A stretch of DNA of 49,211 nt from Actinomycetota bacterium (GTDB lineage: Bacteria > Actinomycetota > Actinomycetes > Nanopelagicales > Nanopelagicaceae): positions 1 through 49,211 of the forward strand of contig WLOP01000004.1 in assembly GCA_009699205.1 (NCBI GenBank), in the 5' to 3' direction. This document shows positions 38,688 to 46,095 of this stretch, one piece after another. Every line of letters begins with the position of its first letter. Positions within the stretch are counted from its first letter, which is position 1. The notes beneath the pieces were generated by a model. It saw only the letters and a list, made by a program, of their open reading frames with translations, was not told the origin of the DNA and ran no database searches. The translations under genes and the position numbers were made by a program.

Positions 38688-40329
38688 TGGACCACTCATT
38701 GTCCAAAGCGATAAGACCTTGCTCCTTGATATCGATCACCCTCTTAGTACCGAATGTCGTAGAGCGATTGCGCCTTTTGCCGAACTAGAGCGCTCTCCTG
38801 AACATATTCATACTTATCGCTTAACTTCTTTAGGTCTTTGGAATGCTAGGGCTGCAGGACATGATGCTGAGCAAGTTATCGACACACTTATTGAATATTC
38901 TCGTTACGCCGTCCCCCATTCTATTTTGGTTGATGTTGCAGAAACGATGTCACGTTACGGACGCCTTCGCCTAGAAGCAGATCCGATTCATGGGCTGGTA
39001 CTTATAACAACTGATGTTGCAGTACTTGAAGAGGTCATTCGCGCTAAGAAGATTGCACCTCTGCTAGGAGTCCGAATAGACCCAGAAACTATTGCTGTTC
39101 ATCCCAGCCAACGAGGACATATCAAACAATCACTTTTGCGTTTAGGTTGGCCGGCAGAGGATTTTGCAGGTTATGTCGATGGACAACATCATGAGATCGA
39201 TTTAGTACAAAACGGTTGGAAGATTCGCCCTTACCAAGAATTAGCAGCAGAAGGATTCTGGCATGGTGGTTCAGGGGTAGTCGTGCTTCCTTGTGGCGCA
39301 GGAAAAACCATTGTCGGTGCCGCTGCTATGGCGCACGCTAAAGCCACCACATTGATCCTTGTCACTAACACAATCGCTGCTCGTCAATGGCGTGAAGAAT
39401 TGTTGCAACGCACAACGTTAAATGAAGATGAAATCGGCGAATACTCGGGTGCCAAAAAAGAGATTCGCGCAGTCACTATCGCTACCTATCAAGTGATGAC
39501 CAAGAAAAAGAATGGCACCTACGCGCATTTAGATCTCTTTGATACTCATGACTGGGGTTTGATTATTTACGATGAAGTTCACTTATTGCCGGCGCCAATT
39601 TTCCGTTTCACTGCCGATATTCAATCCCGTAGACGTTTAGGACTGACAGCAACTCTTGTACGTGAAGATGGCCTTGAGGGAGAAGTCTTCTCACTCATTG
39701 GACCAAAAAGGTATGACGTCCCGTGGAAAGAGATTGAAGCCCAAGGTTACATAGCGCCAGCTGAATGTATCGAGGTTCGTGTAACCCTGACCGAAGCTGA
39801 ACGTTTGGCTTACGCCACTGCAGAACCAGAGAATCGTTACCGCCATTGCGCAACAACTCGCACAAAACGTGATGTTGTTGTGGAGTTAGCGAAGCGTCAC
39901 TCTGAAGATCAACTACTCGTAATCGGTCAGTACATCGACCAACTCGATGAACTCTCGGAAGTCCTGGGTGTCCCGCTCATTAAAGGTGATACTCCAGTCA
40001 AAGAACGCGAACGCTTATTCAACTTATTCCGAAGCGGTGAACTAAAATCACTCGTTGTTTCCAAAGTCGCAAACTTCTCAATTGATTTACCTGATGCAAC
40101 CGTTGCTATTCAAGTCTCAGGAGCATTCGGATCACGACAAGAAGAGGCGCAACGCCTTGGGCGAATCCTTAGGCCCAAATCAGACGGGCGGACAGCGCGT
40201 TTTTATTCTGTTGTTTCGCGCGACACTATTGATCAAGATTTTGCTCAAAACCGCCAACGGTTCTTAGCAGAGCAAGGCTATTCGTACAGAATTATTGATG
40301 CTGACGATGTCTGGCAAGGGAAGCTCTGA
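38680..40329 (+). CDS. DNA repair helicase XPB
   Basis: The 549-residue superfamily 2 helicase has the N-terminal XPB damage-recognition-like region, followed by motif I CGAGKT (G208-K209-T210), motif II DEVH (298-301), motif III GLTATL and motif VI EAQRLGRILRP. It is an ATP-driven 3'-5' DNA helicase in the bacterial homologues studied. The start at 38680 (MTDGPLIV) has AAGGA eight bases upstream and gives the family's N-terminus; the frame from 38656 adds residues inside the M20 gene. The 3' end overlaps the glutaredoxin-like gene by 38 bp on the opposite strand. Confidence 0.95.
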   Translation: MTDGPLIVQSDKTLLLDIDHPLSTECRRAIAPFAELERSPEHIHTYRLTSLGLWNARAAGHDAEQVIDTLIEYSRYAVPHSILVDVAETMSRYGRLRLEADPIHGLVLITTDVAVLEEVIRAKKIAPLLGVRIDPETIAVHPSQRGHIKQSLLRLGWPAEDFAGYVDGQHHEIDLVQNGWKIRPYQELAAEGFWHGGSGVVVLPCGAGKTIVGAAAMAHAKATTLILVTNTIAARQWREELLQRTTLNEDEIGEYSGAKKEIRAVTIATYQVMTKKKNGTYAHLDLFDTHDWGLIIYDEVHLLPAPIFRFTADIQSRRRLGLTATLVREDGLEGEVFSLIGPKRYDVPWKEIEAQGYIAPAECIEVRVTLTEAERLAYATAEPENRYRHCATTRTKRDVVVELAKRHSEDQLLVIGQYIDQLDELSEVLGVPLIKGDTPVKERERLFNLFRSGELKSLVVSKVANFSIDLPDATVAIQVSGAFGSRQEEAQRLGRILRPKSDGRTARFYSVVSRDTIDQDFAQNRQRFLAEQGYSYRIIDADDVWQGKL

Positions 40330-40546
40330 AGCGATCTGGATCGACGCGCCAGAAATCATGGTGGTGACCATCTATCTGAATTACCGGAACCTGTTCTCCG
40401 TATTTCTTTTCCAAATCAGGATTGCCATCAATAAATTCTTTCTCGATATCGAAATCGAGTTCGGGCTGTAATTGAATCAGCGTTTCCAAAGCGACATCGC
40501 ATAGGTGGCAATTATGACGCGAGTAAATCTTCACGATATTGCGCAT
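40292..40546 (-). CDS. Glutaredoxin-like (DUF836) protein
   Basis: The 84-residue thioredoxin-fold protein has the redox motif CHLC (C13, C16) after a first strand KIYSRHN, and the cis-proline region GEQVPVIQIDG. Members of this small family are common in actinobacteria, and their electron partners are mostly unknown. It converges on xpb with a 38-bp overlap. No clear promoter is seen in the 87 bp between it and the divergent secreted-protease gene. Confidence 0.9.
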   Translation of the reverse strand: MRNIVKIYSRHNCHLCDVALETLIQLQPELDFDIEKEFIDGNPDLEKKYGEQVPVIQIDGHHHDFWRVDPDRFRASLARHRQHQ

Positions 40547-40619
40547 AGCCAGAGCTTGCCTCGCCTTCTTGTGAGGAGCCTGGGAGCCTCCCCCTTAGGA
40601 GCAAATCATCGCACCCTGA

Positions 40620-40625
40620 TACCGT
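40620..40625 (+). promoter_or_regulatory. Probable -10 box (TACCGT)
   Basis: TACCGT lies eight bases before the ATG at 40634. No ribosome site is present, so a leaderless or nearly leaderless transcript is likely. Confidence 0.35.
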
Positions 40626-40633
40626 TCGACAGT

Positions 40634-43018
40634 ATGAAAAATAGGAGATTGCGTCGGCGCACTGGGGCCACATTGGTCGCTGGGATTATCTGTGCTGCCA
40701 TCCTCACAACTCCCCAAGCACAGGCTCGTTCACTAGTTCATGAATTCCCATCTACTTCATGGGGAAATATCTATGCCGGAACCGCCAAAACTGGCACAGC
40801 AATCCGCACTACCTCGGGCATTCACTTAGAGGCAAAGAGTAAATTTGTTGTTACTTACAAGAATTTTCCCACGTGGGCTAAGACTGACATGCAGGCTGCG
40901 ATTGATATCTGGGCTGCAAACTTCGAATCAGCCGTACCTATTCACGTTGAAGCCACATGGGGTCGAGCTCCGCGCCCAGATATTTTAGGTAGCGCTCAAT
41001 CGGCCAACTTCTTTACAAATATTCCTAACGCCCCAGATGCTTCTCTTTACTATCCATCGGCCCTAGCGAATGCAATCGCTGGCGAGGATTTAGATAAAAA
41101 GAACGTCGAGATCAACATCACCGCAAACTCTGATGCGGACTGGAATACTCGAAATGATGGCCTGCCAACGAAAAATGAATTCGATTTAGAATCAGTATTT
41201 ATCCACGAAATTGCACACGGTTTGGGTTTTCTTTCGACAAATGCTTACGACATCTACTTTGGTTGGGGGGCGCTTGAACACCCAACGCCCTTTGATGCAT
41301 TTGTACAAACATCAGATGGAAAAAGTCTGGCTGATTTTCCAACTCCATCGTTAGCCCTTGGGCAAGCGATGACTCGCACTTTGCTCTGGGTTGGCGCAGA
41401 AGGAGTCAAAGCTAACGGTGGCCAAAAGCCACTTCTCTATACGCCAGCGAACTATTTAGATGGTTCGTCGGTAAGCCATATCGATGAAGATACATATTCT
41501 TCCTCGCTTCTTGATTCGGTGATGACACCAAACCTTGGCCCTGGCGAAATATTTAGCGGTCCTGGTCCTTTGCTGCTTGCGATGATGAAGGATTTGCGAA
41601 GTAAACCTCCAGTCGGCCCTGCCGCAACCGCCCCAGAAGTACCACGAAATGTGCAAGCGATAACTGGCGACAAATCAGCAATTATCGCCTTCGATCCGCC
41701 CGCATCAGTGCGGACCTCTCATATCACCAATTACACAATTAAGAATATTAAGACTGGTAAATCGATTACCGTTAACAGCAGCCCTGTTGTAATCAGCTCA
41801 CTTCAAAATGGAGTCAGCTACACCTTCGCTGTGAGCGCGACTAACTCTTTGGGGGCTTCAGAAGCGGTAACAACTAATCCCACCACTCCTACCGCGTCTT
41901 GGGCAGCCAGCGTCTTGGATCTCACCGCAGATGGCAAATATCTTTCAGTTACTTCCTTCAGGAATCAACCTGCTATTGCTTATACCGATAGCAAGAATGG
42001 TGACCTGAAATTAGCGCTCTGGACTGGTAAAGCATGGCGTCGTGTCACTGTCGATGGCAAAGGCGGTGTGGGCGGGAAAACTAGCCACGATGTTTCGGGT
42101 CCAGTCTCGGTTTGTGTGAGCGGTGTTGGCACTAAGCAAATCATGCATATTTTCTACACGGATTTGGCAGATAAAGATCTAAAATATTCGACCTATAACA
42201 ACAGTTCTTTTACTTATGAAGTTGTTGATGGAAATGGCGCAACCCCCATCCCCTACGACCAGGTTGAACGTACTAGGACTGCTGCAGATGTAAGCATCAC
42301 AAATGCGTGCGCCATTGCTCCCGCCGGTCCAGAAGTCTTCTACCGTGACGATGACCAAGGAGTTCTCCTTGGTGCCTATAAAGATTTCACAAACAGATGG
42401 GTTTACGAAGTTGTCGATGGCGATCGGAAAACAGATGGGCGCACTACAGGCGACGTTGCATTTCACTTGAGAGCGCAAACTGTCGGTGCCACAATTTCAG
42501 TAATTTACGATTCAGTAACTGATCTATCGCAGAGTAAGCAAATTGCTGCAGGTGAGATTCGGCTTGCAACGCGCACTATTTCTGCCCTAAATAGTTGGGA
42601 TTACCAAAATCTTGATGAATCTAATTCCACGACCGCTGTGGTTGGTTTTGAGGTTTCACTCGATAATACAAAGGATGGTTTGATTGCCAGCTGGTTAGCT
42701 TCCTCTTCCTCGTTCCAAACAAAGCCAGATCAAATTCGCTGGGTTAACCTCAAAAAGCCAACACAAGTGGTCAGTGTTACTCCCACTGGATACGGAACTC
42801 CAGGTTCGCCGTTAATTACAGATGCCAAAACCTTAATTTTTGGTTGCATGAGCCGGCTATGTACCGTCGGGCTAAGCACAAGTGCAACAAAGCCAACAAT
42901 TAAACTAGTAACAAATTTTCGAAACGCAGATGCCGCTCAAGCAGGCTGGGTAACAGTTAATAAAGTTCGTTACGCAGTTGCCAATGTGGGCGGCAAGATT
43001 TCTCTCTTGAAACCCTAG
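40634..43018 (+). CDS. Secreted metalloprotease-like protein with FN3 domain
   Basis: The 794-residue exported protein starts at 40634, where MKNRRLRRRTG opens a signal peptide cut near residue 32 (TPQAQA). The N-terminal domain has HEIAHGLGFLS at 191-201, a zinc-site HExxH with the glycine of HExxHxxGxxH but serine in place of the third histidine. FDAF follows, as in a group of putative secreted metallopeptidases with HExxHGLGF. Residues of about 333-418 form a fibronectin type III domain. The remaining 370 residues contain repeated units (VTVDGKGG, EVVDGNGA, EVVDGDRK), suggesting a beta-propeller. The 129 bases before this start are open in the same frame but have no signal-like sequence. 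Confidence 0.85.
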   Translation: MKNRRLRRRTGATLVAGIICAAILTTPQAQARSLVHEFPSTSWGNIYAGTAKTGTAIRTTSGIHLEAKSKFVVTYKNFPTWAKTDMQAAIDIWAANFESAVPIHVEATWGRAPRPDILGSAQSANFFTNIPNAPDASLYYPSALANAIAGEDLDKKNVEINITANSDADWNTRNDGLPTKNEFDLESVFIHEIAHGLGFLSTNAYDIYFGWGALEHPTPFDAFVQTSDGKSLADFPTPSLALGQAMTRTLLWVGAEGVKANGGQKPLLYTPANYLDGSSVSHIDEDTYSSSLLDSVMTPNLGPGEIFSGPGPLLLAMMKDLRSKPPVGPAATAPEVPRNVQAITGDKSAIIAFDPPASVRTSHITNYTIKNIKTGKSITVNSSPVVISSLQNGVSYTFAVSATNSLGASEAVTTNPTTPTASWAASVLDLTADGKYLSVTSFRNQPAIAYTDSKNGDLKLALWTGKAWRRVTVDGKGGVGGKTSHDVSGPVSVCVSGVGTKQIMHIFYTDLADKDLKYSTYNNSSFTYEVVDGNGATPIPYDQVERTRTAADVSITNACAIAPAGPEVFYRDDDQGVLLGAYKDFTNRWVYEVVDGDRKTDGRTTGDVAFHLRAQTVGATISVIYDSVTDLSQSKQIAAGEIRLATRTISALNSWDYQNLDESNSTTAVVGFEVSLDNTKDGLIASWLASSSSFQTKPDQIRWVNLKKPTQVVSVTPTGYGTPGSPLITDAKTLIFGCMSRLCTVGLSTSATKPTIKLVTNFRNADAAQAGWVTVNKVRYAVANVGGKISLLKP

Positions 43019-43033
43019 CGAAGAGCTCTTAAA

Positions 43034-43132
43034 TTATTTGGCGTTGCGACGTTGAATGCGGGTCTTCTTCAGAAGTTTCTTATGCTTCTTCTTAGCCATC
43101 CGCTTACGTCGCTTCTTGATTACTGAACCCAT
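43034..43132 (-). CDS. Ribosomal protein bS22 (AURKAIP1/COX24 domain)
   Basis: This is a 32-residue, extremely basic protein: it begins [17 protein letters not shown] and ends TRIQRRNAK. It matches the 33-residue actinobacterial protein (Rv0500B-like) seen in mycobacterial small ribosomal subunits as bS22. AGAAGGAGA lies about nine bases before the ATG, a strong ribosome site. In mycobacteria the same protein follows proC and a BldC-like gene; here proC and a secreted-protein gene precede it on the same strand. It is short enough to be missed by gene finders. Confidence 0.9.
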   Translation of the reverse strand: MGSVIKKRRKRMAKKKHKKLLKKTRIQRRNAK

Positions 43133-43154
43133 ACGCCACAATCTCCTTCTAGAG

Positions 43155-43173
43155 TTGGAGCCGTTAGCTCCAA
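43155..43173 (-). promoter_or_regulatory. Hairpin in the bS22 leader
   Basis: TTGGAGC and GCTCCAA form a 7-bp stem with a 5-nt loop between the stop codon of the upstream gene and the bS22 ribosome site. No T-run follows in the direction of transcription, so it is not a classical terminator. TAACCT, overlapping the upstream stop codon (43181-43186), could be a -10 that places this hairpin near the 5' end of the bS22 transcript. Confidence 0.35.
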
Positions 43174-43183
43174 GGCAGTTAGG

Positions 43184-44410
43184 TTACCTTGTAAGTGCAT
43201 GAAAAATCGAAACGCCTGTGGCGCTTGAACCGAGGACCACTAGCCCTAAATCTGTGCTGTAAGCCAGCCCTATTGGCGAAATAAGCCCCGTTGCAGAGAA
43301 TGCTTGCGTTATCGCCCCGTTTGCCCCAAAGAGCAAGGCGATCACCGCTCCCTTACTCGCCTTCCATTGGCTTATTCCAGGGATGGTTGATGTCGAAGAA
43401 AAGACCATGGCGTTAGATGTTGCAGATGTATTGATCGTGAGAGCTGGGCCAGTGGAAGGCAATCGTGTTGTCCATGTTGGCGCAAGGGTATTTCCAAATT
43501 TCGTTACTACCGCTTGTACTTTTCCTGCCAGGGTGACATCACCTCCTAAGAAAATAGTTTTACTCACGCTAAACCAATTGCGAAGACTCTGCTGATTTGC
43601 GCTTCGGACTAAAGCAATAATCTTATTGCTGCTAGAAATAGTTGCGATAACTCCATCTCGAAGCCCTTGTGATTTCTTGCCAGCAATTGTTTCAGAGCTG
43701 CCTCCTACAACAATGAGGTTGCCATCGCTTTTCCTCATAACTCCATTGAAGCTTGTATCTGATACTCCAACCAAAAGAGGTTCGGTAAAGCTCTGGGAAT
43801 CTAGCGACTGAGAAACAAAACCGATTGTTCCTTTAGCAGAGGTAGTAATGCCTACTACCGCTAGCTTTGGTGAAGTCACAACACTCGCTTGAACAAGAAT
43901 TGGACTCTTCATGTCACGAGAAATTGTTGCGAGCAATTGACCAGCGGGTGAAATTTTCCAGGCAGTAAGTACTGTGAGATCGCTCCGTAAAGTTACTTCA
44001 GGATCGAGAACCACTCCATCGGGATTTAGGCCGCCGGGAGTTGGGCTCGCAGATATAGGTGCCCCTTGCGCAGTTGCTGCACTTCCAAAAACCCATATAT
44101 TGCCCGAAGAATCAAGTGATGCAGAGGATGCAATTTCATCTACGCCTGTATCAAGTGTGAGCGACCAAATCACCGTCCCAGCGTCATCAATTGCACGAAT
44201 AAAACCATCGTTATTTACGCTTCCTTGTGAGCTACCAAAAAGGTACAGGGTCTTTCCTTTAACTAGTAAACCCGATACTTGGTCAGTTGGGAGCAGGCTT
44301 GTTATTTGAACCATCGCTTTTACTGGAACGTTTTTAATCGCAGATTCTGCGCTTTGCGGCGATAGGACTCCAAGGATTAAGAGAAGTGCTAATGAGATAC
44401 GTATTTTCAA
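43184..44410 (-). CDS. Secreted beta-propeller-like protein
   Basis: The 408-residue protein has a signal peptide (MKIRISLALLLILGV, cut near ESA). The rest consists of beta-rich repeats such as LYLFGSSQGS...DGFIRAIDDAGTVIWSL and NIWVFGSA. These resemble the SBBP/PQQ-like units of secreted propellers (pattern: place, 'G', 'D/GF-A-D--G---W'). No catalytic motif is visible. It overlaps the proC stop by 4 bp and so shares its transcript. Its function is unknown. Confidence 0.8.
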   Translation of the reverse strand: MKIRISLALLLILGVLSPQSAESAIKNVPVKAMVQITSLLPTDQVSGLLVKGKTLYLFGSSQGSVNNDGFIRAIDDAGTVIWSLTLDTGVDEIASSASLDSSGNIWVFGSAATAQGAPISASPTPGGLNPDGVVLDPEVTLRSDLTVLTAWKISPAGQLLATISRDMKSPILVQASVVTSPKLAVVGITTSAKGTIGFVSQSLDSQSFTEPLLVGVSDTSFNGVMRKSDGNLIVVGGSSETIAGKKSQGLRDGVIATISSSNKIIALVRSANQQSLRNWFSVSKTIFLGGDVTLAGKVQAVVTKFGNTLAPTWTTRLPSTGPALTINTSATSNAMVFSSTSTIPGISQWKASKGAVIALLFGANGAITQAFSATGLISPIGLAYSTDLGLVVLGSSATGVSIFHALTR

Positions 44411-45198
44411 GCTAATTCCTGAGAGCGATTGCGGGCAGCAGTCATTGCCTCTCTAACAGTCTTAGCGATGTCGGCGCTATTGAAGGAAGCAATAGCTGCT
44501 GCGGTGGTCCCGTTTGGGCTTGTGACATTTTCGCGAAGTGTTGTCGGGCTCTTCTGGGAAGTTGCTAGTAATTTGGCCGACCCAATCATTGTTTGCACGG
44601 TCAAGGTCGTGGCAATTTCCTCAGTAAGTCCTAATTCCATTCCAGCTTTAATCATCGATTCAACAAAGAGAAAGAAGTAGGCTGGCCCTGATCCACTTAC
44701 AGCAGTCACAGCATCTTGAAGTTCCTCTCCTACTTCAACAGTTTTACCTGTTGCACCAAGGAATTCGCGAACAAATGTTGCTTGTGCAGGTGTCACACCA
44801 TCTCCTATTGAAATTGCCGCCATCCCTTCGCCAACAAGGGTAGGAGTATTTGGCATTACTCGAATTACTGGGTTGGCCGTCCCAAGTGCCGCTGAGATGA
44901 AATCAATTCTCTTGCCCGCTGCAAAGGAGATGACCAAAGTCTCCGGGCGCAGTGAAACTTTGATTTCGCTGAGCGCCGTCGCCATATCTTGCGGCTTAAC
45001 CACCAATAGCAGCACATCAGAACGTAATGCGCATTCTTCAATTGCGGCGCTGCTTATGCCGTAGCGATTATGTAGTTCATCAACACGCTCTTGGCGTTTT
45101 TCAGAAATCGTGATATCCGCTGGTCTCACACCTGATGTAATCAAGGCGCTAATTAACGCCTCACCCATAACGCCAGCACCGATTACTCCGATATTCAT
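44407..45198 (-). CDS. proC: Pyrroline-5-carboxylate reductase
   Basis: The 263-residue enzyme makes proline from pyrroline-5-carboxylate using NAD(P)H. The N-terminal Rossmann motif is IGVIGAGVMGEAL, followed by LLVVKPQDM, RVMPNTPTLVGEGMA, and the substrate-binding VSGSGPAYFF near 165-174. The C-terminal SPNGTTAAAI is also conserved. TAGCCT lies exactly six bases upstream of the ATG, so the transcript is probably leaderless, although AGGAG directly abuts the start. Confidence 0.96.
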   Translation of the reverse strand: MNIGVIGAGVMGEALISALITSGVRPADITISEKRQERVDELHNRYGISSAAIEECALRSDVLLLVVKPQDMATALSEIKVSLRPETLVISFAAGKRIDFISAALGTANPVIRVMPNTPTLVGEGMAAISIGDGVTPAQATFVREFLGATGKTVEVGEELQDAVTAVSGSGPAYFFLFVESMIKAGMELGLTEEIATTLTVQTMIGSAKLLATSQKSPTTLRENVTSPNGTTAAAIASFNSADIAKTVREAMTAARNRSQELA

Positions 45199-45204
45199 CT
45201 CCTA

Positions 45205-45210
45205 AGGCTA
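45205..45210 (-). promoter_or_regulatory. Leaderless-type promoter -10 of proC (TAGCCT)
   Basis: TAGCCT on the minus strand ends six bases before the proC ATG. The intervening TAGGAG looks like a ribosome site but has no spacing to the start codon, which favours a leaderless start. Confidence 0.5.
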
Positions 45211-45245
45211 CCTTCATCTGATGTGCGTTATGAGGCAATAACCCG

Positions 45246-45251
45246 TAGGCT
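45246..45251 (+). promoter_or_regulatory. Probable -10 box (TAGGCT)
   Basis: TAGGCT lies eight bases before the ATG at 45260, and no Shine-Dalgarno is present. It is one of several TAGGCT hexamers in this position in the window. Confidence 0.45.
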
Positions 45252-45259
45252 CTGCAACT

Positions 45260-46069
45260 ATGTCTGAAATTAAGCCAGGGTTTGCCCGCGATTGGTTTGA
45301 GTTCACCGATCCCAACGATGAGAATGAAATCTTCAAATGCGACCTCACATGGTTGACCTCGTTTTGGACCTGTATTTATGGTGATGGCTGCAAAGGTGTT
45401 TTTGAAAATCGTCCCAACGATGGATGTTGCACCGAAGGCGCTATGTACACCGATGAAGATGATGAAAATCGAACTTTGAAAGCCGCGGCAGATCTCACCC
45501 GCGAAATGTGGCAGTTCTACGATGAAGCACAACCCAAGAAGTTAAAGGGCAAATTACAGATAAGCGATAGAGATGAAGATGGTGACCGAAAGACTCGCAC
45601 CATAGATAACTCTTGTATTTTCCTTAACCGCAAAGGTTACGAGGCTCCAGGCTTTACTGGAACATTTGGTTGCGTTCTCCATCATTTAGCGGAGAAAGAA
45701 GGTCGCCACTTCGTTGATACAAAACCTGATGTGTGCTGGCAGCTTCCACTTCGCCGCAGTTTTGAAACACGTGAAGTTGGCGAGCGCGAATATTCCGTCA
45801 CAGTCATCGGGGAATACGAACGTCTGGCCTGGGGCGATGGCGGTAATGATTTTGATTGGTACTGCACCAGTAATACTGATGCCCATGTGGGTAGCCAACC
45901 CGTCTACATCTCAAATAAGACAGAGCTCATAGCCCTTATGGGCCAAGGCGCCTATGACATTTTGGCTAAGCACTGCGATGCTCGTGTGCAAGCAATCAGA
46001 GAGATTGAAAAGCGCGCGCTGCCGCTATTTGTAATTCAGCACCCAGCAACCTTGGCCGCAAAGCAATAG
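45260..46069 (+). CDS. Cysteine-cluster protein of unknown function
   Basis: The 269-residue cytosolic protein has a set of conserved-looking cysteines: C27, C38, C44, C56 and C57 early (GC-KGVF...DGCCTEGA), then single cysteines in NSCIFLN, GTFGCVLHHLA and PDVCWQLP. The order Cys...GCC..GA...C...CxLH..A...C..P recalls the DUF3109/YkgJ type of metal- or iron-sulfur-binding proteins. I cannot confirm the family. There is no signal peptide. It stands alone between proC (divergent) and radA. Confidence 0.8.
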   Translation: MSEIKPGFARDWFEFTDPNDENEIFKCDLTWLTSFWTCIYGDGCKGVFENRPNDGCCTEGAMYTDEDDENRTLKAAADLTREMWQFYDEAQPKKLKGKLQISDRDEDGDRKTRTIDNSCIFLNRKGYEAPGFTGTFGCVLHHLAEKEGRHFVDTKPDVCWQLPLRRSFETREVGEREYSVTVIGEYERLAWGDGGNDFDWYCTSNTDAHVGSQPVYISNKTELIALMGQGAYDILAKHCDARVQAIREIEKRALPLFVIQHPATLAAKQ

Positions 46070-46083
46070 TCAGCGCCCCGCTC

Positions 46084-46089
46084 TAGGCT
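46084..46089 (+). promoter_or_regulatory. Leaderless-type promoter -10 of radA (TAGGCT)
   Basis: TAGGCT ends exactly six bases before the radA ATG, in a 26-bp gap without a ribosome site. Confidence 0.5.
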
Positions 46090-46095
46090 GTACCC

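Noticed and set aside
40573-40592. GGGAGCCT-rich inverted and direct repeats upstream of the metalloprotease gene
   Set aside because: Only four to five pairs can form and neither end is placed for attenuation or operator function; probably chance.
43024-43036. AAGAGCTCTT palindrome as a terminator between the metalloprotease and bS22 genes
   Set aside because: The palindrome has no loop and only AAATTA after it; it is too weak to call.
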